Of a stretch of DNA of 64,000 bases, positions 24,032 to 36,878 are shown in pieces. The notes beneath the pieces were generated by a model that searched no databases, was not told the DNA's origin, and was given only the letters and a program-made list of their open reading frames with translations. Each line of letters begins with the position of its first letter. Position 1 is the first letter of the stretch. The position numbers and the translations under genes are program-made. Source of the DNA: Brassica napus (Eukaryota; Streptophyta; Magnoliopsida; Brassicales; Brassicaceae); contig NC_063447.1 in NCBI RefSeq assembly GCF_020379485.1, positions 58,889,452 through 58,953,451 on the forward strand, given 5' to 3'.

Positions 24032-25959
24032 TCATTGCAACTCGTAAGAAGAGAAGCTGAAACCAGACCTTCCTTCGTTAACTGTTTTCAGCTCCAGCTT
24101 CTGAAACGGACTGGTCAAAAAGACCAAACATAGCAGCAAGATTAATCAACATTTGTATACCAAGCCAACAACAACAGAGAATTATGGTTTGTATCATGAG
24201 GAAGATATTTGGACTAACCTGCTGTTAGGATCATAGTAGAAGCCGCTGATGGATCCGTCACTGCAGGAGAAGCATACGTAGTAGAATCCAGCTATCGTTA
24301 GTCCACAATCTGTGCCAACGTTTACAAAGTATTGCTCTTTCCATCTCTGCATCACCATATATAAACCTCAGAGAAATGGATGATCAGAATCGATATGAAA
24401 CTAAGAAATTTTACCATAAATATGTAAGGGTAATTGCTAAGATCCAATTGCCTCCCACCGTCAGATTCAACTTGTCCCTGCACGATTAGTTCAGAGTGTG
24501 ACTCAGGAGATGTTAATGACTATACAAGCAAGGTAGTAGAGCATTATACCTGAAGAGGTGCAAAAGATGGGAACTTTGACCAATGTCTCAAATCATCTTC
24601 CCTCCTGTGACAAAAATGTATTCACAACAAGAAATCATTAGCTTCAAATCTTCAAGCATAAAAGGGGTTCTGGAACATACGTGGCTTCCCATTTTCCGGT
24701 GTTAAAAGTATAATTCTTTCCATCAACAATTTCCCCTTCCCAGAATGTTATGACCTGAAACGCATAACAAACAGTCAAGCATTGTTTTCCCTAATTCAAT
24801 TCCAAAGGGAAGCAATATGAGAGTAATAAACGAGTAAGAGGTGTAAGGGGATTACAGGAGTGTCTGCCATGGGAACGTTTAGAGCTTCCATAGTGCCACA
24901 AAGATATCCATGCTCAAGGTCAACTCCCTGTATCTGGACGTTAACTCTCCAAGCTTCCTCCTTCTGTTGATTAGAGACATTTTGCGTACCAGAAAACGCC
25001 TGCAGCATAAGAACATGTAAGTAACAGTATGCAACAATTCAAAAGCCCTCATCTTAACGCTCACAATGAATAAACAATCTGTTGGAGCTAGTGATTGTTC
25101 TACAAAACTTATGCTTAGTATAATTTCCCTTGTATTCAGCATACATGCCAACATAAATAAAGATACCAAGCCAGTTAACGCAGACAAGGCTAACAAGGAA
25201 GTCATTTGCCCAATGAACAATGTTTGTGTCGGAACAATAACACATGAGATCTTTTATGCCTTGTGTCTTTCCCAAATAGCCAAACATCAAATTAGAAACC
25301 CTCCTTCTTGTCTTGAAATTACACTAACCATCTTAGCTAACTTTAATGAAAACGAGTTGCAATTCCTATCAGTACCACATTTGGTCTGACAATATTTGTG
25401 TCTGAACAAAAAGACACGACATCTTTTATGCTTTTTGGAATTTCATAAGTAGCCAAACATCAGTGAAAAATCAGCACTCTCGTTCTTGTCTTGCAATAAA
25501 GCTGCTCCCACAAAATAAACATCTTAGCTAACTTTAATTGCAATTAGTACCACATACCCGGGAGCCATTTCACTTCTACTAATAAGAAACACCATATGAC
25601 TTTTCAAGAACATAGTTTCTTTACTTAAAAACTACTTATCCTCAGACTCTCTGCTTTATGATTGTGCATACATTACACACAGATGCACAAGATTGCTACC
25701 AACCCATAACAATCCTACAAAGTAAGTTATAATTTTTAAAACATAAGTTGAACCGTTTTTTACCTGGCCGGCGGCAAGAAGTGAGCTACGCGGAAGTGGT
25801 GATCGATTCCCAGGATCACTTCCTAAAAATGGTAACAATCCAATTAACTGAGAGACAGAATCTCAATTGAAAAACCCTAAATTCAAAACTGGGAAGAAGA
25901 AGAAGGGAGAAACCTGAAACCTGAGCAGGCGCGTTGCTCTCCACAACTCTCACCGGCAT
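24032..25959 (-). CDS. Vid24/GID4-family protein (At2g37680-like)
   Basis: Eight exons: 25914-25959, 25764-25822, 24856-24999, 24681-24754, 24550-24604, 24415-24477, 24219-24346, 24032-24110 (648 nt, 215 residues), all GT-AG with consistent phases. The protein begins MPVRVVESNAPAQVSG. After about 35 residues it shows the Vid24 domain: WRVNVQIQGVDLEHGYLCGTM, ITFWEGEIVDG, KWKEQ-like WKEQYFVN, IAGFYYVCFS and GSISGFYYDP. Vid24/GID4 proteins are substrate-recognition subunits of the GID/CTLH ubiquitin ligase, which reads N-terminal degrons; that role is inferred by family. The gene is transcribed away from the AIR-carboxylase gene and shares its promoter region. Confidence 0.9.
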
Positions 25960-26722
25960 TTTCTTCCCCCTGTCGTCGTCGTCGTCGTCTGATCGCCTCC
26001 GTAGCGTTCCCGATGTAATAGAGATCCAACACAACGAAATGGGCTCGAGCCCATTAAACACAAATCGTATCCGGTTAAACCGGTTAATCACTCTCTAAAC
26101 CGAATTGTAAAGTGAAATGGGCCAGAGCCCAATAGACAGAGCTCGAATCCAATAAAAACACATCATATCCGGTTAGATTTTCGAATAAGTAATTAGACCG
26201 GTAAATCTTGCGAACCGATTAATTAGGGATGTCATTCTCTAAACCGAATGGTAAACCCACTCTTTCCCAAAACCCTCTCCTCGCTTTCGCCTAGTCTGCT
26301 CCGTCTCTAGTTTCTCTGAACTTTGTTGCTATCCTCTGCTTTGGAACCTGAGTTTCGATCCTCGCATCCTCTGATTGGGTGGGTTTTGTTTGAAGTTTGA
26401 TTTCTTTTACTCCAAGTGTTAAAAATCGAATCTTTGCAGCTGACTTCTCGAATCGTCGTCTCTCCTTGTCAAGCAGCTTCTTCCACAGCTCTAAACCAGG
26501 TTAGTCTTCTTCTTCTCAATTCACATGAGCATTCTTAAGTGTTATTGGTTTAGCTATTTGACACAGACTTAGGTTTGCTTGAGCTCCTCCTCTGTTTTTG
26601 GTCTACCATTCTTCTTCTTAGTTACTTATTTGCATACTGTTGAACGAATCTGAATACAATATTCAATATGCTGTGAATTTTAATTGTTTGGGTTGGATGC
26701 TGATATTGCCGTTGTATTCTAG
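25960..26722. promoter_or_regulatory. Bidirectional promoter and 5' UTRs of the Vid24 and AIR-carboxylase genes
   Basis: The two start codons are 763 bp apart in divergent orientation. The region has an 18-bp perfect palindrome AATGGGCTCGAGCCCATT (26038-26055) and a second imperfect one TGGGCCAGAGCCCA (26118-26131). Each is a pair of inverted TGGGCY (site II) elements, typical of housekeeping plant promoters. A 5'-UTR intron (about 26500-26722, GT...AG) ends directly at the AIR-carboxylase ATG. Confidence 0.7.
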
Positions 26723-29700
26723 ATGTTGCTATTGAAACAGAGCTCAGCTGCTGTTCTTGTCTCTGGGAATCAAACTCCTGTCCTCCTCCACACTTCTCCC
26801 TTCACTTCCAGAGTTGGGTGTATTCCAGTGAGCAAAACGTACTCGTCCCAGAGTTTCACCATGGCAAATCTTCACAAGCGTCTTACTTCTTCATCTGAGA
26901 AGCTCAATCCTGTGTTGTCCTGTAGCTCTCACGAGGCTTCTCCTATAAGGTACCTATGTCCCTTGTAACTTTGAATTTTGAGTATAATGGTGTCACATCA
27001 TAACTATTTTTCTTATGTTATTTTTCTTTTCTCTTTTGAAAGTGAGAATAAAGAAGCTGACCATGTCCATGGAGTCTCTGAGATAATTGTGGGAGTATTG
27101 GGAGGTGGACAACTGGGTCGTATGCTATGCCAAGCCGCTTCTCAGATGGCTATCAAGGTTATGATTCTAGATCCGTCAAAGAACTGTTCAGCAAGTTCAT
27201 TGTCCTACGGCCACATGGTTGATAGCTTTGACGACAGTGCTACAGTTGAAGCATTTGCTAAAAGGTCATTTTTTTCTGTTTCTTGAATGTGTTCTATTCC
27301 CATTGTTAGTTACAAGATTGAAGTTGTTTTTTGTTTGTTTATTGTCTTAGTTAGATGTGGAGTCTTGACGGTTGAAATTGAACATGTGGACGTGGAAACG
27401 TTAGAGAAGCTTGAGAAACAAGGAGTTGATTGCCAACCAAAAGCCTCTACCATCAGGATAATACAGGTTTCTTAACTTCTCAGATCTTTTCAGTTAATTG
27501 AAGTTTGTCAAGCAATGTGATTTATACGAGGCAGTTTGATGTTGGCAGGATAAGTACATGCAGAAAGTTCATTTCTCTCAGCATGGCATCCCACTTCCAG
27601 AGTTTATGGAGGTTAGCCCCCCTTTGTTCATCCTTTGTATCATGAAGAGTTTATCAAACAGTTTAACCACTAAGCCTTGACATGACAGATAGGCGATATT
27701 GAAGAAGCGGAAAGAGCAGGTGAACTTTTCGGCTACCCTCTTATGATCAAGAGCAAGCGTTTAGCTTATGATGGACGCGGCAATGCAGTTGCTAATAGCC
27801 CAGATGGGCTTTCTTCGGCTGTAACGGGTAAATTCTTACTACAGATTCTAGTAGAAACTCAACTAGTTTAGTCTGGTACAATGTCATAATTGATTTTTTT
27901 TATTTATTTATCCAGCTCTTGGAGGTTTTGGTCGTGGTTTGTACGTCGAGAAATGGGCACCCTTTGTCAAGGTAAAATGACGATTACAAATTCATTTTGT
28001 CTCTGAAGTTTATAATCATTTACATATAAAACTTTTAGGAGTTGGCTGTTATTGTGGCTAGAGGCAAAGATGGTTCCATGGTTTGTTATCCAGTTGTTGA
28101 AACTGTTCACAGGTAACTCAAAAACACTCGACTATATGAAACTGTTCTTTACTTCTCTACTGACACACTTTGAAATGCACACTAGGGATAACATATGCCA
28201 TATAGTTAACGCACCAGCAGATGTGCCTTGGAAGATCAACAAACTTGCCACTGATGTTGCCCAAAAGGCTGTTGGTTCTTTAGAAGGCGCTGGTGTTTTT
28301 GCAGTTGAGCTGTTCTTGACAGAGGATGGTCAGGTATTCTCTCATACATTTTTAGCGTCTCTTCTACCGCTTTTCTTATAATTTGTTTAACTTATCAGAG
28401 TCTTAGTCCTTTTTAGATTTTGCTAAACGAAGTTGCACCTAGACCACACAACAGTGGCCATCAAACGATCGAGGCATGTTATACTTCACAGTTTGAACAG
28501 CACTTGCGGGCTGTGGTTGGTCTCCCACTCGGTGATCCGTCGATGAGAACTCCTGCCTCCATTATGTACAATATTCTGGGCGAAGATGATGTAATGGATG
28601 TCTCCGCTTTACTTAATGGCGTGAAGTGTCTTTTTCTTATAAGCCTAATGTAACATGCTGATCTTGTTTCAGGGAGAAGCTGGTTTCAGATTGGCTCATA
28701 GGCTTATTGCGAGAGCTCTGAGTGTTCCAGGTGCATCTGTGCATTGGTATGACAAGCCAGGTTAGATTCATGTTCTCTTACAGTTCTCTCGTGATATGTT
28801 GTCAGTTTTTTTACTGACAAAGCTTGTATATGATGAAATCTTGTTGTCAGAAATGAGAAAACAGCGGAAGATGGGACATGTCACTCTCGTTGGGCAATCT
28901 ATGGGTGTTTTGGAAAGAAGGTTGCACTGTATATTAAGTGAACAAAGCCATCAAGTACATGGTTAGTTTACGTATAGCATAGTTTGTGGCTTTTTCTTGA
29001 TCACTTATAACGTCATGATGTATCTGATTGAAGTTTTGTTGCTTGTTGTTTTACACACTGCAGAGACACCTCGTGTGGGTATCATCATGGGTTCAGACTC
29101 GGATCTTCCTGTCATGAAGGATGCTGCAAAAATTCTTGACATGTTTGGTGTTACATATGAGGTAAAAAGAAATTGAACTTGGCATTAATCAATTGCTTTA
29201 GCATCTCGAATGGTACCATATATGAGAAATGAGTGTCATCCTTGGTTTGGTTAACAGGTGAAGATAGTTTCAGCTCATCGCACCCCAGAGATGATGTTTT
29301 CATATGCAACCTCAGCGCATAGTCGAGGCGTCCAAGTGATAATTGCAGGTGCTGGTGGTGCTGCTCACTTACCAGGTATGTCTTAAAACATGAACTCAAT
29401 CTTGTCCCCACAAAATACTAAATTGTCTGAAAGAAGTGTCCCTTTTCTAGGTATGGTGGCTTCACTCACTCCTTTGCCTGTGATTGGTGTCCCTGTACGT
29501 GCTACCCGTTTGGATGGAGTTGATTCACTTCTCTCCATCGTTCAGGTACGGACACATTGCTTCATGTTTCAGTTAAGCTATTAATTGCTTGCAGTTTTCA
29601 AATCTTTTTCTTTTTGGTTACCAAAGATGCCTAGGGGTGTTCCTGTGGCGACAGTTGCAATAAACAACTCCACCAACGCAGCCTTGCTTGCTATCAGGAT

Positions 29701-29914
29701 GCTGGGGATCTCTGATACTGATCTCGTCTCAAGGTTCTTTTTTATTTTCTATCCTTTGTTACATAAGAGTCAGATTGAACAAGAATTAAATAAGCTTGTG
29801 GGTTTCCTTTGATTGTTCAGGATGCGTCAGTACCAGGAAGACATGAGAGAAGAGAACATGGTTAAAGGAGAAAAACTTGAGCGACAAGGTTGGGAATCTT
29901 ATTTAAACCAGTAA
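26723..29914 (+). CDS. Phosphoribosylaminoimidazole (AIR) carboxylase, PurK-PurE fusion
   Basis: Sixteen coding exons: 26723-26949, 27043-27264, 27355-27466, 27549-27611, 27689-27827, 27916-27971, 28039-28112, 28186-28333, 28417-28590, 28673-28760, 28851-28961, 29064-29161, 29258-29375, 29451-29545, 29627-29733, 29821-29914 (1926 nt, 641 residues). It carboxylates AIR in de novo purine synthesis, presumably in plastids. Residues 1 to about 85 look like a transit peptide. An ATP-grasp PurK module follows ([12 protein letters not shown] at about 92-103, [11 protein letters not shown]). PurE starts at about 472 with [14 protein letters not shown] and [10 protein letters not shown], its substrate-binding motifs. 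Domain order is as in yeast ADE2. The start follows a 5'-UTR intron. The gene is convergent with CER1-like copy 1, and part of its 3' UTR is repeated at 52613. Confidence 0.96.
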
Positions 29915-30194
29915 ATCAGATCTTGTTGAGGGATCAGAGAGTTAGCATCGGTTCTTGAGTTGTTGTTCTTGTTGTTGTCATTGATGGTTCCCTGTTGAAC
30001 CGGTTGAGCCGTCATAGGCCACATTCAACTGTAGATTCGATATTTTTATTACTAACACAAGTGACTTTAGCAATAAAAAACATCCATAACATTATTGGTT
30101 TTTAAAATAAAAGAGGTTTGAGTTCTAAAAGCTTGAAGTATGAATCAAGTAAAATGACAAATGCAATAAGTTGACAGAAGTTACGGTTTACTTC

Positions 30195-33100
30195 TTACAA
30201 ACTCTTTTTGATCTCAGAGAAATACACCAGAGGTTGGAAACCATGTCGAAGAGCAGCTTCCCAAGCTCTGTGAGAGTTAACCATTGGAACATCAAGACCA
30301 CACTCGTGTTCCTCCCATCCTTCAAGTGCATGCACTATCCCACCAACTCTCCACGCGCTCATCACTCTCCTCCCCAGCCAATTCTACATTTATACAAATA
30401 TGTGTTATATATCATAATTAGTTACTGGGCTACCGAGCCGGTTCTCGGAGCTGATTATTTAGTTGTAATATAGTTTTACTAGAGTTAAAGGAATGTATAT
30501 ATACCTCACAAGAATCTATGTTTTGGGCAGAGTCAGGGATGATCATAGCCGGAGTGGTATGGTAAAAGCAGTCTTTTCGAAGTTCAGTAGGAGGAAACTG
30601 AGAGAAAGGAAGAAAGTGAGTTCCTTGTTCTGCCATCTTCTGCTCTTCATTGCTTAGCCCATCTCCCACCAACCATATCTAACATCATAAAAATATTACA
30701 TAGTTTTATATGAAATAATGCTTATTAGCGTTTAAAATGCTTGCTGTTATGTATTAATGCCATTTGAAATTTACACAAACCATTGGGGAGTAATTGGTTG
30801 TGAGGATCAGATTTTCCATACAATGCCCGGCAAGGAATTCGGCTAGCATGCAATGCTCTTCCTCACGTAAAACCATCACCTAATTATGGAAATATTTTTA
30901 AGGAATTATTAAGGTCAATTGTAAAAAAAATTATGAATATATTGTGTGACCCGAAAGCAAACTACTAAATTGAGTTGGACTTAAAGTAGGCCATGTGACA
31001 TTGCTTACATGTAAAAAATAAGCTATCAAAGGACTTGATTATATAGATAATGGCATAACGTTTAGATAACACTTCTTTGACTTTATAGATACATGTTGCA
31101 TGTTTTTTTTTTGGTAACTACATGTTGCATGTTCAAGTTACAATATCGTATTATTCGTTCGATCATATTCTTAAACGCAATGTAATGTAACATTACGTAA
31201 CCATTTATAACTAGAGAAAAATCATATAAATTTATATATGTAAATAGTTACCTTGATGCCATTTTGGCAAAGAGACCTGACAATGGCACGAGCAACTTTT
31301 GTGATTTGGCCTCGAACTAGAACTTCTTTAATGCCAACAGGAATACTATGAATCACAACCTGAGCTGCAAGACTGCTTCCGTCTACAATCCTTATCTTTA
31401 GCTTAGGATGCTTTCTTACATACAATTCTCCATATCCATTTAATTCTTCTCCCTAATCATGTATTAATTAGGGTTGATGAATTATGTCTAGAGTTTATCT
31501 ATCGTTAGAAATGCAAAACATAAAAATAACCAATTGATGCATTAATTGCATGCCTGGTTCAGTATCCCCAAACTCATCACTCTCATACCCTTCTTCTCCG
31601 CTTCAAGGATAGCCGTCTCAATCATTTTGTTGATAGATTCTTTCTGCTTCTGCGACTTGTACTGTTGTTGACAAACAAAATTAATTACAAACGTGAAATT
31701 ATTTAATATTTTGTAGAGATTAGAGAAAGAAGAGTAGAGGCAATTACATGAGACGAGAACTTGGGAAGGAGGTGGGAGTGAAGAGTGAGATCACGGAAGC
31801 GGTTTCTCTCGAAGACAAAGCTTCTAAAAGAGAGGAAAGTTAGTATGAATGAGAGCATCAGAGTGAACGGTCTCATGAGTAATAGGTAACACCGAGAAGA
31901 TAAGGGGTGCGAGGAGAGGGAAGCAAAGCCAAGTCGGAGATGGTAAATAGAGTCGAGTGATGTTAGATGTGTGAGATAAATTGCGTCCGGCTTCTCCTCT
32001 TCTTGCTCCAACGATGCTTCATACAATGAGTCACTGCACTTGTCGTTGGTTCCATAGATGTAGTCGTACATTGGCATGAATAGAGAATAGTTCGTCCTGA
32101 ATTGTGTGTGGTGGAGCGAGTGAAATCTGCAATCATAATATATGCTTCGTTTCAATATTATTTCAATATGTATTCCTAATAGTGGATAACATATGTTTTG
32201 TGTTTAGTAACCAAAATTTCCAATGTTTTAATCCTAATTTATTTGTAAATTGTAAAAGTGAAAAACAATATGTTAAAAGGTGAAATAATACTGTAACACA
32301 AATGTAAATGTGTCTGAGGTAATGGTGAAATACTATTCTAGTGGGGTTTTAAGGACTTACGAAGGAGTGTAGCAGAGGAACTTAAGAGGAGGGAAGATAG
32401 AGAAGAAAAATCTCGGAATGAGCTCGAAGTTGCAGTGGCCCAAGTTGTTCATGAAATCTATGTAAGTTATGTAGAGTGCAATGGAGACGATGGAGACCGT
32501 GCAGCATAGAAAAGTCGTTACTAGAGGCATCACCAAGATTAGTGAATAGGCAATGTGCTCCGCAAAAGGATGTACCACCGCTGCAATCAAAACCATGCAT
32601 TGACTATTATACATGTCATTGTCCTTTTTTTTGGATAAAAAAATACATGTCACTGTCTCAAATCTTTTTTTATTAATATAAGAGATGTCAGTTTCTTTTA
32701 AGGAGCGTCATTTTGTCCGTACTAAAGATATACACCATATTAAACAGATTTAAAAACATACATGATGTTACAAAAAAAAAAAAACATATATGAAATTCAT
32801 GCATTTTGTTGAAAATCAACAAAACCTCTATATAAGCGATTTTTCTATCACAATATTTTGTAAATAAGCTTCCAGCTTTGGCCATAGTGCATATACCTTC
32901 CAAATGCGTTGTTTCGAATTTTCTGTTGAAAATAATTATGAGACAAGAGTTTACTTGCTCCCGTATGTTTGAACCGAAAATGGTGTGTTTGTCGGATTCA
33001 TACAATAAAGAATATAAAAAATAGATTTCTTAAATTCTTGAGGCTAAAGAGAAATCAACATAGAAATCAAATGGAAAATGAACATCAAAAAGATTTTATT

Positions 33101-36100
33101 GATTAAAGATTATATTACATGTATGATTACAAGTGTAAATAAATCTAAGAATCAATAAGCTCTTTGTATGAAGTGTTTAATGTGTAAAATAAGAGAAGTG
33201 ATCCCTTCTCATAAGGATGTAACTCCTTATTTATAGAAAGATATGTCTAGGGTTTTCTAGCCAAATGGACCTAGTAAATTGTCTAATGGGCCTCGAGAGA
33301 AGGTTAAATCCACCCCCAACAGTAAGTCCCCCCAAGTTCGTTGAGAGAGATGGAATCGATCTCTGCGAAGTTTACGAATAGGGTTTATTAGACAATGAAC
33401 TAAACACATTCATGCCTATGACGGTTTAGGCGAGTTTATTTCGAACTTGTGCCTAGTAAGAAGCGAGTTTGCTTTAAACTCGTGCTTAGCGAAAGACGAG
33501 TTTACTTGACTCATGCTAAGACATAGGCGAGTTTACTGAGAACTCGTGCCTAGTGGAAGGAGAGCTTCTGTAAACTCATGCCTAGCCAAAGACGAGTTTT
33601 TGTAAACTCGTGTCTAACAATAAGCGAGTCGACCGCAAACTCGTGCCTAATAAAAAAGCAAGTTCAATTTAAACTCGTGCCTAAAATGCATGTTTACCGA
33701 ACTATTGCCGACCCGAAGTCTCGTGTTGAGATCGTGTGTGTCGAACAAGTTGTTGGCGTGTATGCTTGTCAGGCTATGATAATGTTGAGAAAGCGTGATG
33801 GTTTGTGATCAGTGACGATGAAGTCACCAAGAGCTGTGAGGACTATGATCAAGTCGTCGTCATTTGCAAAGAGGGTCTCATATTCTTCATCTTCTCCGCT
33901 CTGTTTGTGTAAGGGGAGAGTGCTTGTCTCGTTTTCTATGTGCGATGACGATCTGAAGTTGTTCGCGTTGAGACTGTTTAGAAGATAAGTCACGACCTCT
34001 TGTGTTGGTTCCACATACAAGAACCACTTCATCTAACTAGAGAAAATTAAACTCAATTAATTTGACTTTGTATTGTAAATTGGGTATCTTGAGACGTAAG
34101 CAAGCATATCAATTATTAATATGGGAGACCATGTTTAATATATATTAAGGGAAGGTCTTTGTTCTGCCACCAAATATGAAGCGGTGATATCTGGCAAATA
34201 ATTAACTAATCAGATTAGAGGACTTATCTTGAAAACATATGTTTCGAAAAGTCTTGATCTCCTCGTCACACCATTGCCGAGAAGGACATTAGCTTATATG
34301 TTCTTCATTGGGGTCGGCTGTTTGACGAAGAGATGGCGAAACAGTTAACTACTCTGCGAAGAGGATGATGATGACAAGCGACGAACTCGGTGAATTGCTT
34401 AGTTAAACAATCTGTTATCATGAGCTTCCTCTCTCTTTCTTCTGCTTTCGTGAGGACGAGCGACGTTGACGTTGAGCGAACTCCGAGAGATCTCGCCAGA
34501 TTTTAGCTCAAATTTAATATCAAGATAAGATGTGAGCCGCATTTGTAATGTCCAACTCGGGCTTCTCGGTGATGACGTCCTCAAACCTTTGAGCTGCTCG
34601 AAAGATCGTGACTGAGCTTGTTTTTGCGTTTGAGTAGAACTCCTTTGAAGACATTTATCAGTTGAGATATTGATGCAATGATCTGAGCAGGGTAGAAAAC
34701 TTGAGAGCAAAGCAGTAACCGGAGTGTAAACAGAAAGCTCAAGTGCTCAGCTTCTTGTGAGGAAGACGTGATGACGCTTCACTACTGATCCCGAGCTGCT
34801 TGTGACAAGATGGTTCTTGCCGAGATCGAGTCTCGAGCTTTGACGAGAAGGAGACGCATAGACGGGGATGAGAGCATCGAAGTCTTGATTCCTTCTCGTC
34901 ACACCACTTGGCCAAGAAGAATCACCAGCGATACATCATTGTCAAATCAGCATTGTCTTGAATCTAAGGAGCCAATCGAGAGAAAGCTCTCTCGTTTTGG
35001 AGCTTCAACATAGCTTGAAGTTGCTGAAAACCTTTGAAGTAGATGATCATGAGCTGAGGAGCATAAAGAGAGACCGAGCTTGTCGTGGTCTATCACATGT
35101 TCCTCTGTTTTTTTTTTATTCCTCTCATGCCAGTGATGACGACAGACGATCAGTCGCAGCGGATCCAGCCACGCGCTTCGTGTTCTCCCCGAGGACCCGA
35201 AAGAAGTAGGAACGCGCAGTCTCCGAGAACTCTTGATAGCATCTGCTTCGCGGTTTCGTCGCAGCGGATACAGCCACGCGCTTCGTGTTCTCCCCGAGGA
35301 CTCTTCTGGCTCGATCTCCCCGGCGACTACTGCGATTGTGGACCGGAGACGCGTAAAGTCGTCAACTTTTTGATCTCCCTCCCGGAGAAACATCGGAGCA
35401 AACCCACGTCTTTCTTGCCGTAAACCACGACTTCGCCTTCACCGTGATTCTGGATTTGCTGTCGCGTCCTTTGGATGGATCCGGACGTCTAAGAATCTTA
35501 GGCTCACGAGAGCGAGAATCGAACCAGTTTCATCTCTCGAGACCGCTCCGACATCGTCTTCTTCTTCAGACGTCGTCCATTAGCTTCCTCCGTCGAACTC
35601 GTCAAGAAACAAGACGACTTTTTTTTTTTTTTTTTTTTTTTTACCATAGATCTAGGGTTTTCCCAAGTTTGATATGCTATGATATGCTAGGGTTTTCCCA
35701 AGACGACTCTTTGGCCCCCTCATTCTAGCGTCAACTGTTTGAACCGAAAATGGTGTGTTTGTCGGATTCATACAATAAAGAATTTAAGAAATAGATTTCT
35801 TAAATTCTTGAGGCTAAAGAGAAATCAACATAGAAATCAAATGGAAAATAAACATCAAAAAGAATTTATTGATTAAAGATTATATTACATGTATGATTAC
35901 AAGTGTAAATAAATCTAAAAATCAATAAGCTCTTTGTATGAAGTGTTTAATGTGTAAAATGAGAGAAAAGATACCTTCTCGTAAGGATGTAACTCCTTAT
36001 TTATAGAAAGATATGTCTAGGGTTTTCTATCCAAATGGGCCTAGTAAATTGTCTAATGGGCCTTGAGAGAAGGTTAAATCCACCCCCAACACCGTAGGAG

Positions 36101-36846
36101 TTTAATAGAAATTTAAACATGTGTTTTAAAAAATTGTGAAGACTGAGAGTAGTAATAGGTAATGCTTTCTACAGGTTCTTTATGTTTTGTGAGGACTGAG
36201 GAAGTATATATAAGTTATGTGTACGTACACGTGATCGGCTCGGTGACGATGGAGGAGTGGTGATGTGAATGGTAGCGAGAGTAGAGGAAGTGGTGGTGAA
36301 GGGCTCGGTGAAACCAATAGTAGATAAACTCAGCCGGACCCGCGTGGAGGAGAGCGACTAGAACCAGACCATCGAGTCGCCAAAAGGGAAGGGTATCAGT
36401 TCCTATCAGGTACACTTTGACTAAGTAAGCAATGAGAGTGTTGAAGATGATCTGATCGTCCCAGGTTCGTTCTCGGTCGACTTGGTCAAACTCTATGGAC
36501 TTGTTCACGATCCGTTTGGTTCCTTTGGCTGTTCGGTAACGGGAAAAACTTATCCAAACCTGGCTATGAACAATCCGCCACACCATTAGCGCCATTACCA
36601 AAATTTTCTCGTGATCTCGCGTTGTCGCGTATGAGTAGATGCTGTCGATAACCAGCGGCGCCAACACCAAATACTGCAATGTTTATCAATATTTTTATAC
36701 AAAATAAACCTTAAACAACGACCTATAATTGCACATATATATACATTTAAAGATGTTATGAAGCAAATTGGGGCAATGAAATATACCTTAAAGCTTCCAA
36801 GTGGTGTCCATGGCCAGTCTGTGAGAAGACCAGGTCTCGATGCCAT
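30195..36846 (-). CDS. CER1-like: CER1-like aldehyde decarbonylase-type protein, copy 1
   Basis: Nine exons: 36787-36846, 36229-36673, 32361-32580, 31748-32126, 31554-31661, 31252-31452, 30781-30879, 30505-30678, 30195-30383 (1875 nt, 624 residues; CER1 is about 625). CER1 with CER3 makes very-long-chain alkanes of cuticular wax at the ER. The N-terminal fatty-acid-hydroxylase part has histidine clusters HRALHH (about 142-147), HSHHH, HPFAEH and HSLHH (243-247) among membrane helices. The C-terminal WAX2 domain ends in an [10 protein letters not shown] stretch. All frames are open. Intron 2 (3.6 kb) contains a Tat-like LTR element absent from copy 2. Intron 5 has a GC donor. Upstream of the ATG the sequence departs from copy 2 after only about 30 bp and looks like a Copia LTR. 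Confidence 0.94.
32966..33321 (-). repeat. Left LTR (3' LTR) of the intronic element
   Basis: A 356-bp terminal repeat beginning TGTTTGAACCGAAAATGG and ending CACCCCCAACA on the plus strand. It contains a TATA-like CTATAAATAAGG (minus strand) near 33230. Confidence 0.9.
33429..33690. repeat. 33-bp minisatellite of palindromic units
   Basis: About eight units with starts near 33431, 33464, 33497, 33528, 33562, 33593, 33625 and 33658. The consensus is GCGAGTTTACTGTAAACTCG followed by TGCCTAGNNAAA. GAGTTT and AAACTC pair within each unit, so the array can form a row of small hairpins. It lies near the 3' end of the element. Confidence 0.85.
35154..35300. repeat. 42-bp direct repeat spaced 105 bp inside the intronic element
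   Basis: A block starting TCGCAGCGGAT and ending CTCCCCGAGGA occurs at 35154-35195 and 35259-35300 with one difference. It is GC-rich within an open minus-strand frame (34947-35393) that shows no known domain. Confidence 0.75.
35736..36091 (-). repeat. Right LTR (5' LTR) of the intronic element
   Basis: This 356-bp copy of 32966-33321 has 13 substitutions and is followed by CCGTA. Confidence 0.9.
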
Positions 36847-36878
36847 TCTTTCTCAGTACAAGGATCAATGATGATGAC

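Larger units (their letters stand above)
32966..36091 (-). mobile_element. Non-autonomous Gypsy (Tat-like) LTR element in intron 2 of CER1-like copy 1
   Basis: It has 356-bp LTRs (32966-33321 and 35736-36091), TG...CA, and target duplication CCGTA (32961-32965 and 36092-36096). It lies in the minus sense, as does the gene: the leader GTTGACGCTAGAATGAGGGGGCC adjoins the right LTR and a purine run TTGGGGGGACTTAC the left one. The LTRs differ at 13 of 356 positions (3.7%). The 2.4-kb interior has no pol motifs; it contains a hairpin minisatellite, a 24-base T run and a 105-bp-spaced repeat. Intron 2 of copy 2 is only 377 bp and lacks it, so insertion followed the gene duplication. Lineage assignment is tentative. 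Confidence 0.9.

Noticed and set aside
25054..25389. Overlapping frames of about 80-113 codons on both strands in a Vid24-gene intron
   Set aside because: They lie in the large intron 2 of that gene and carry no recognisable domain beyond the true exon part.
33429..33690. CRISPR-like regular repeat array
   Set aside because: Units are head-to-tail palindromes without unique spacers, inside an LTR element in a plant genome.
34947..35393. 148-codon minus frame inside the intronic LTR element
   Set aside because: It spans the 42-bp direct repeats and shows no Gag or Pol motifs; probably by chance in GC-rich repeat sequence.
35444..35728. 94-codon plus frame inside the intronic LTR element
   Set aside because: The poly-Phe run comes from the T homopolymer, and it is antisense to the element leader.
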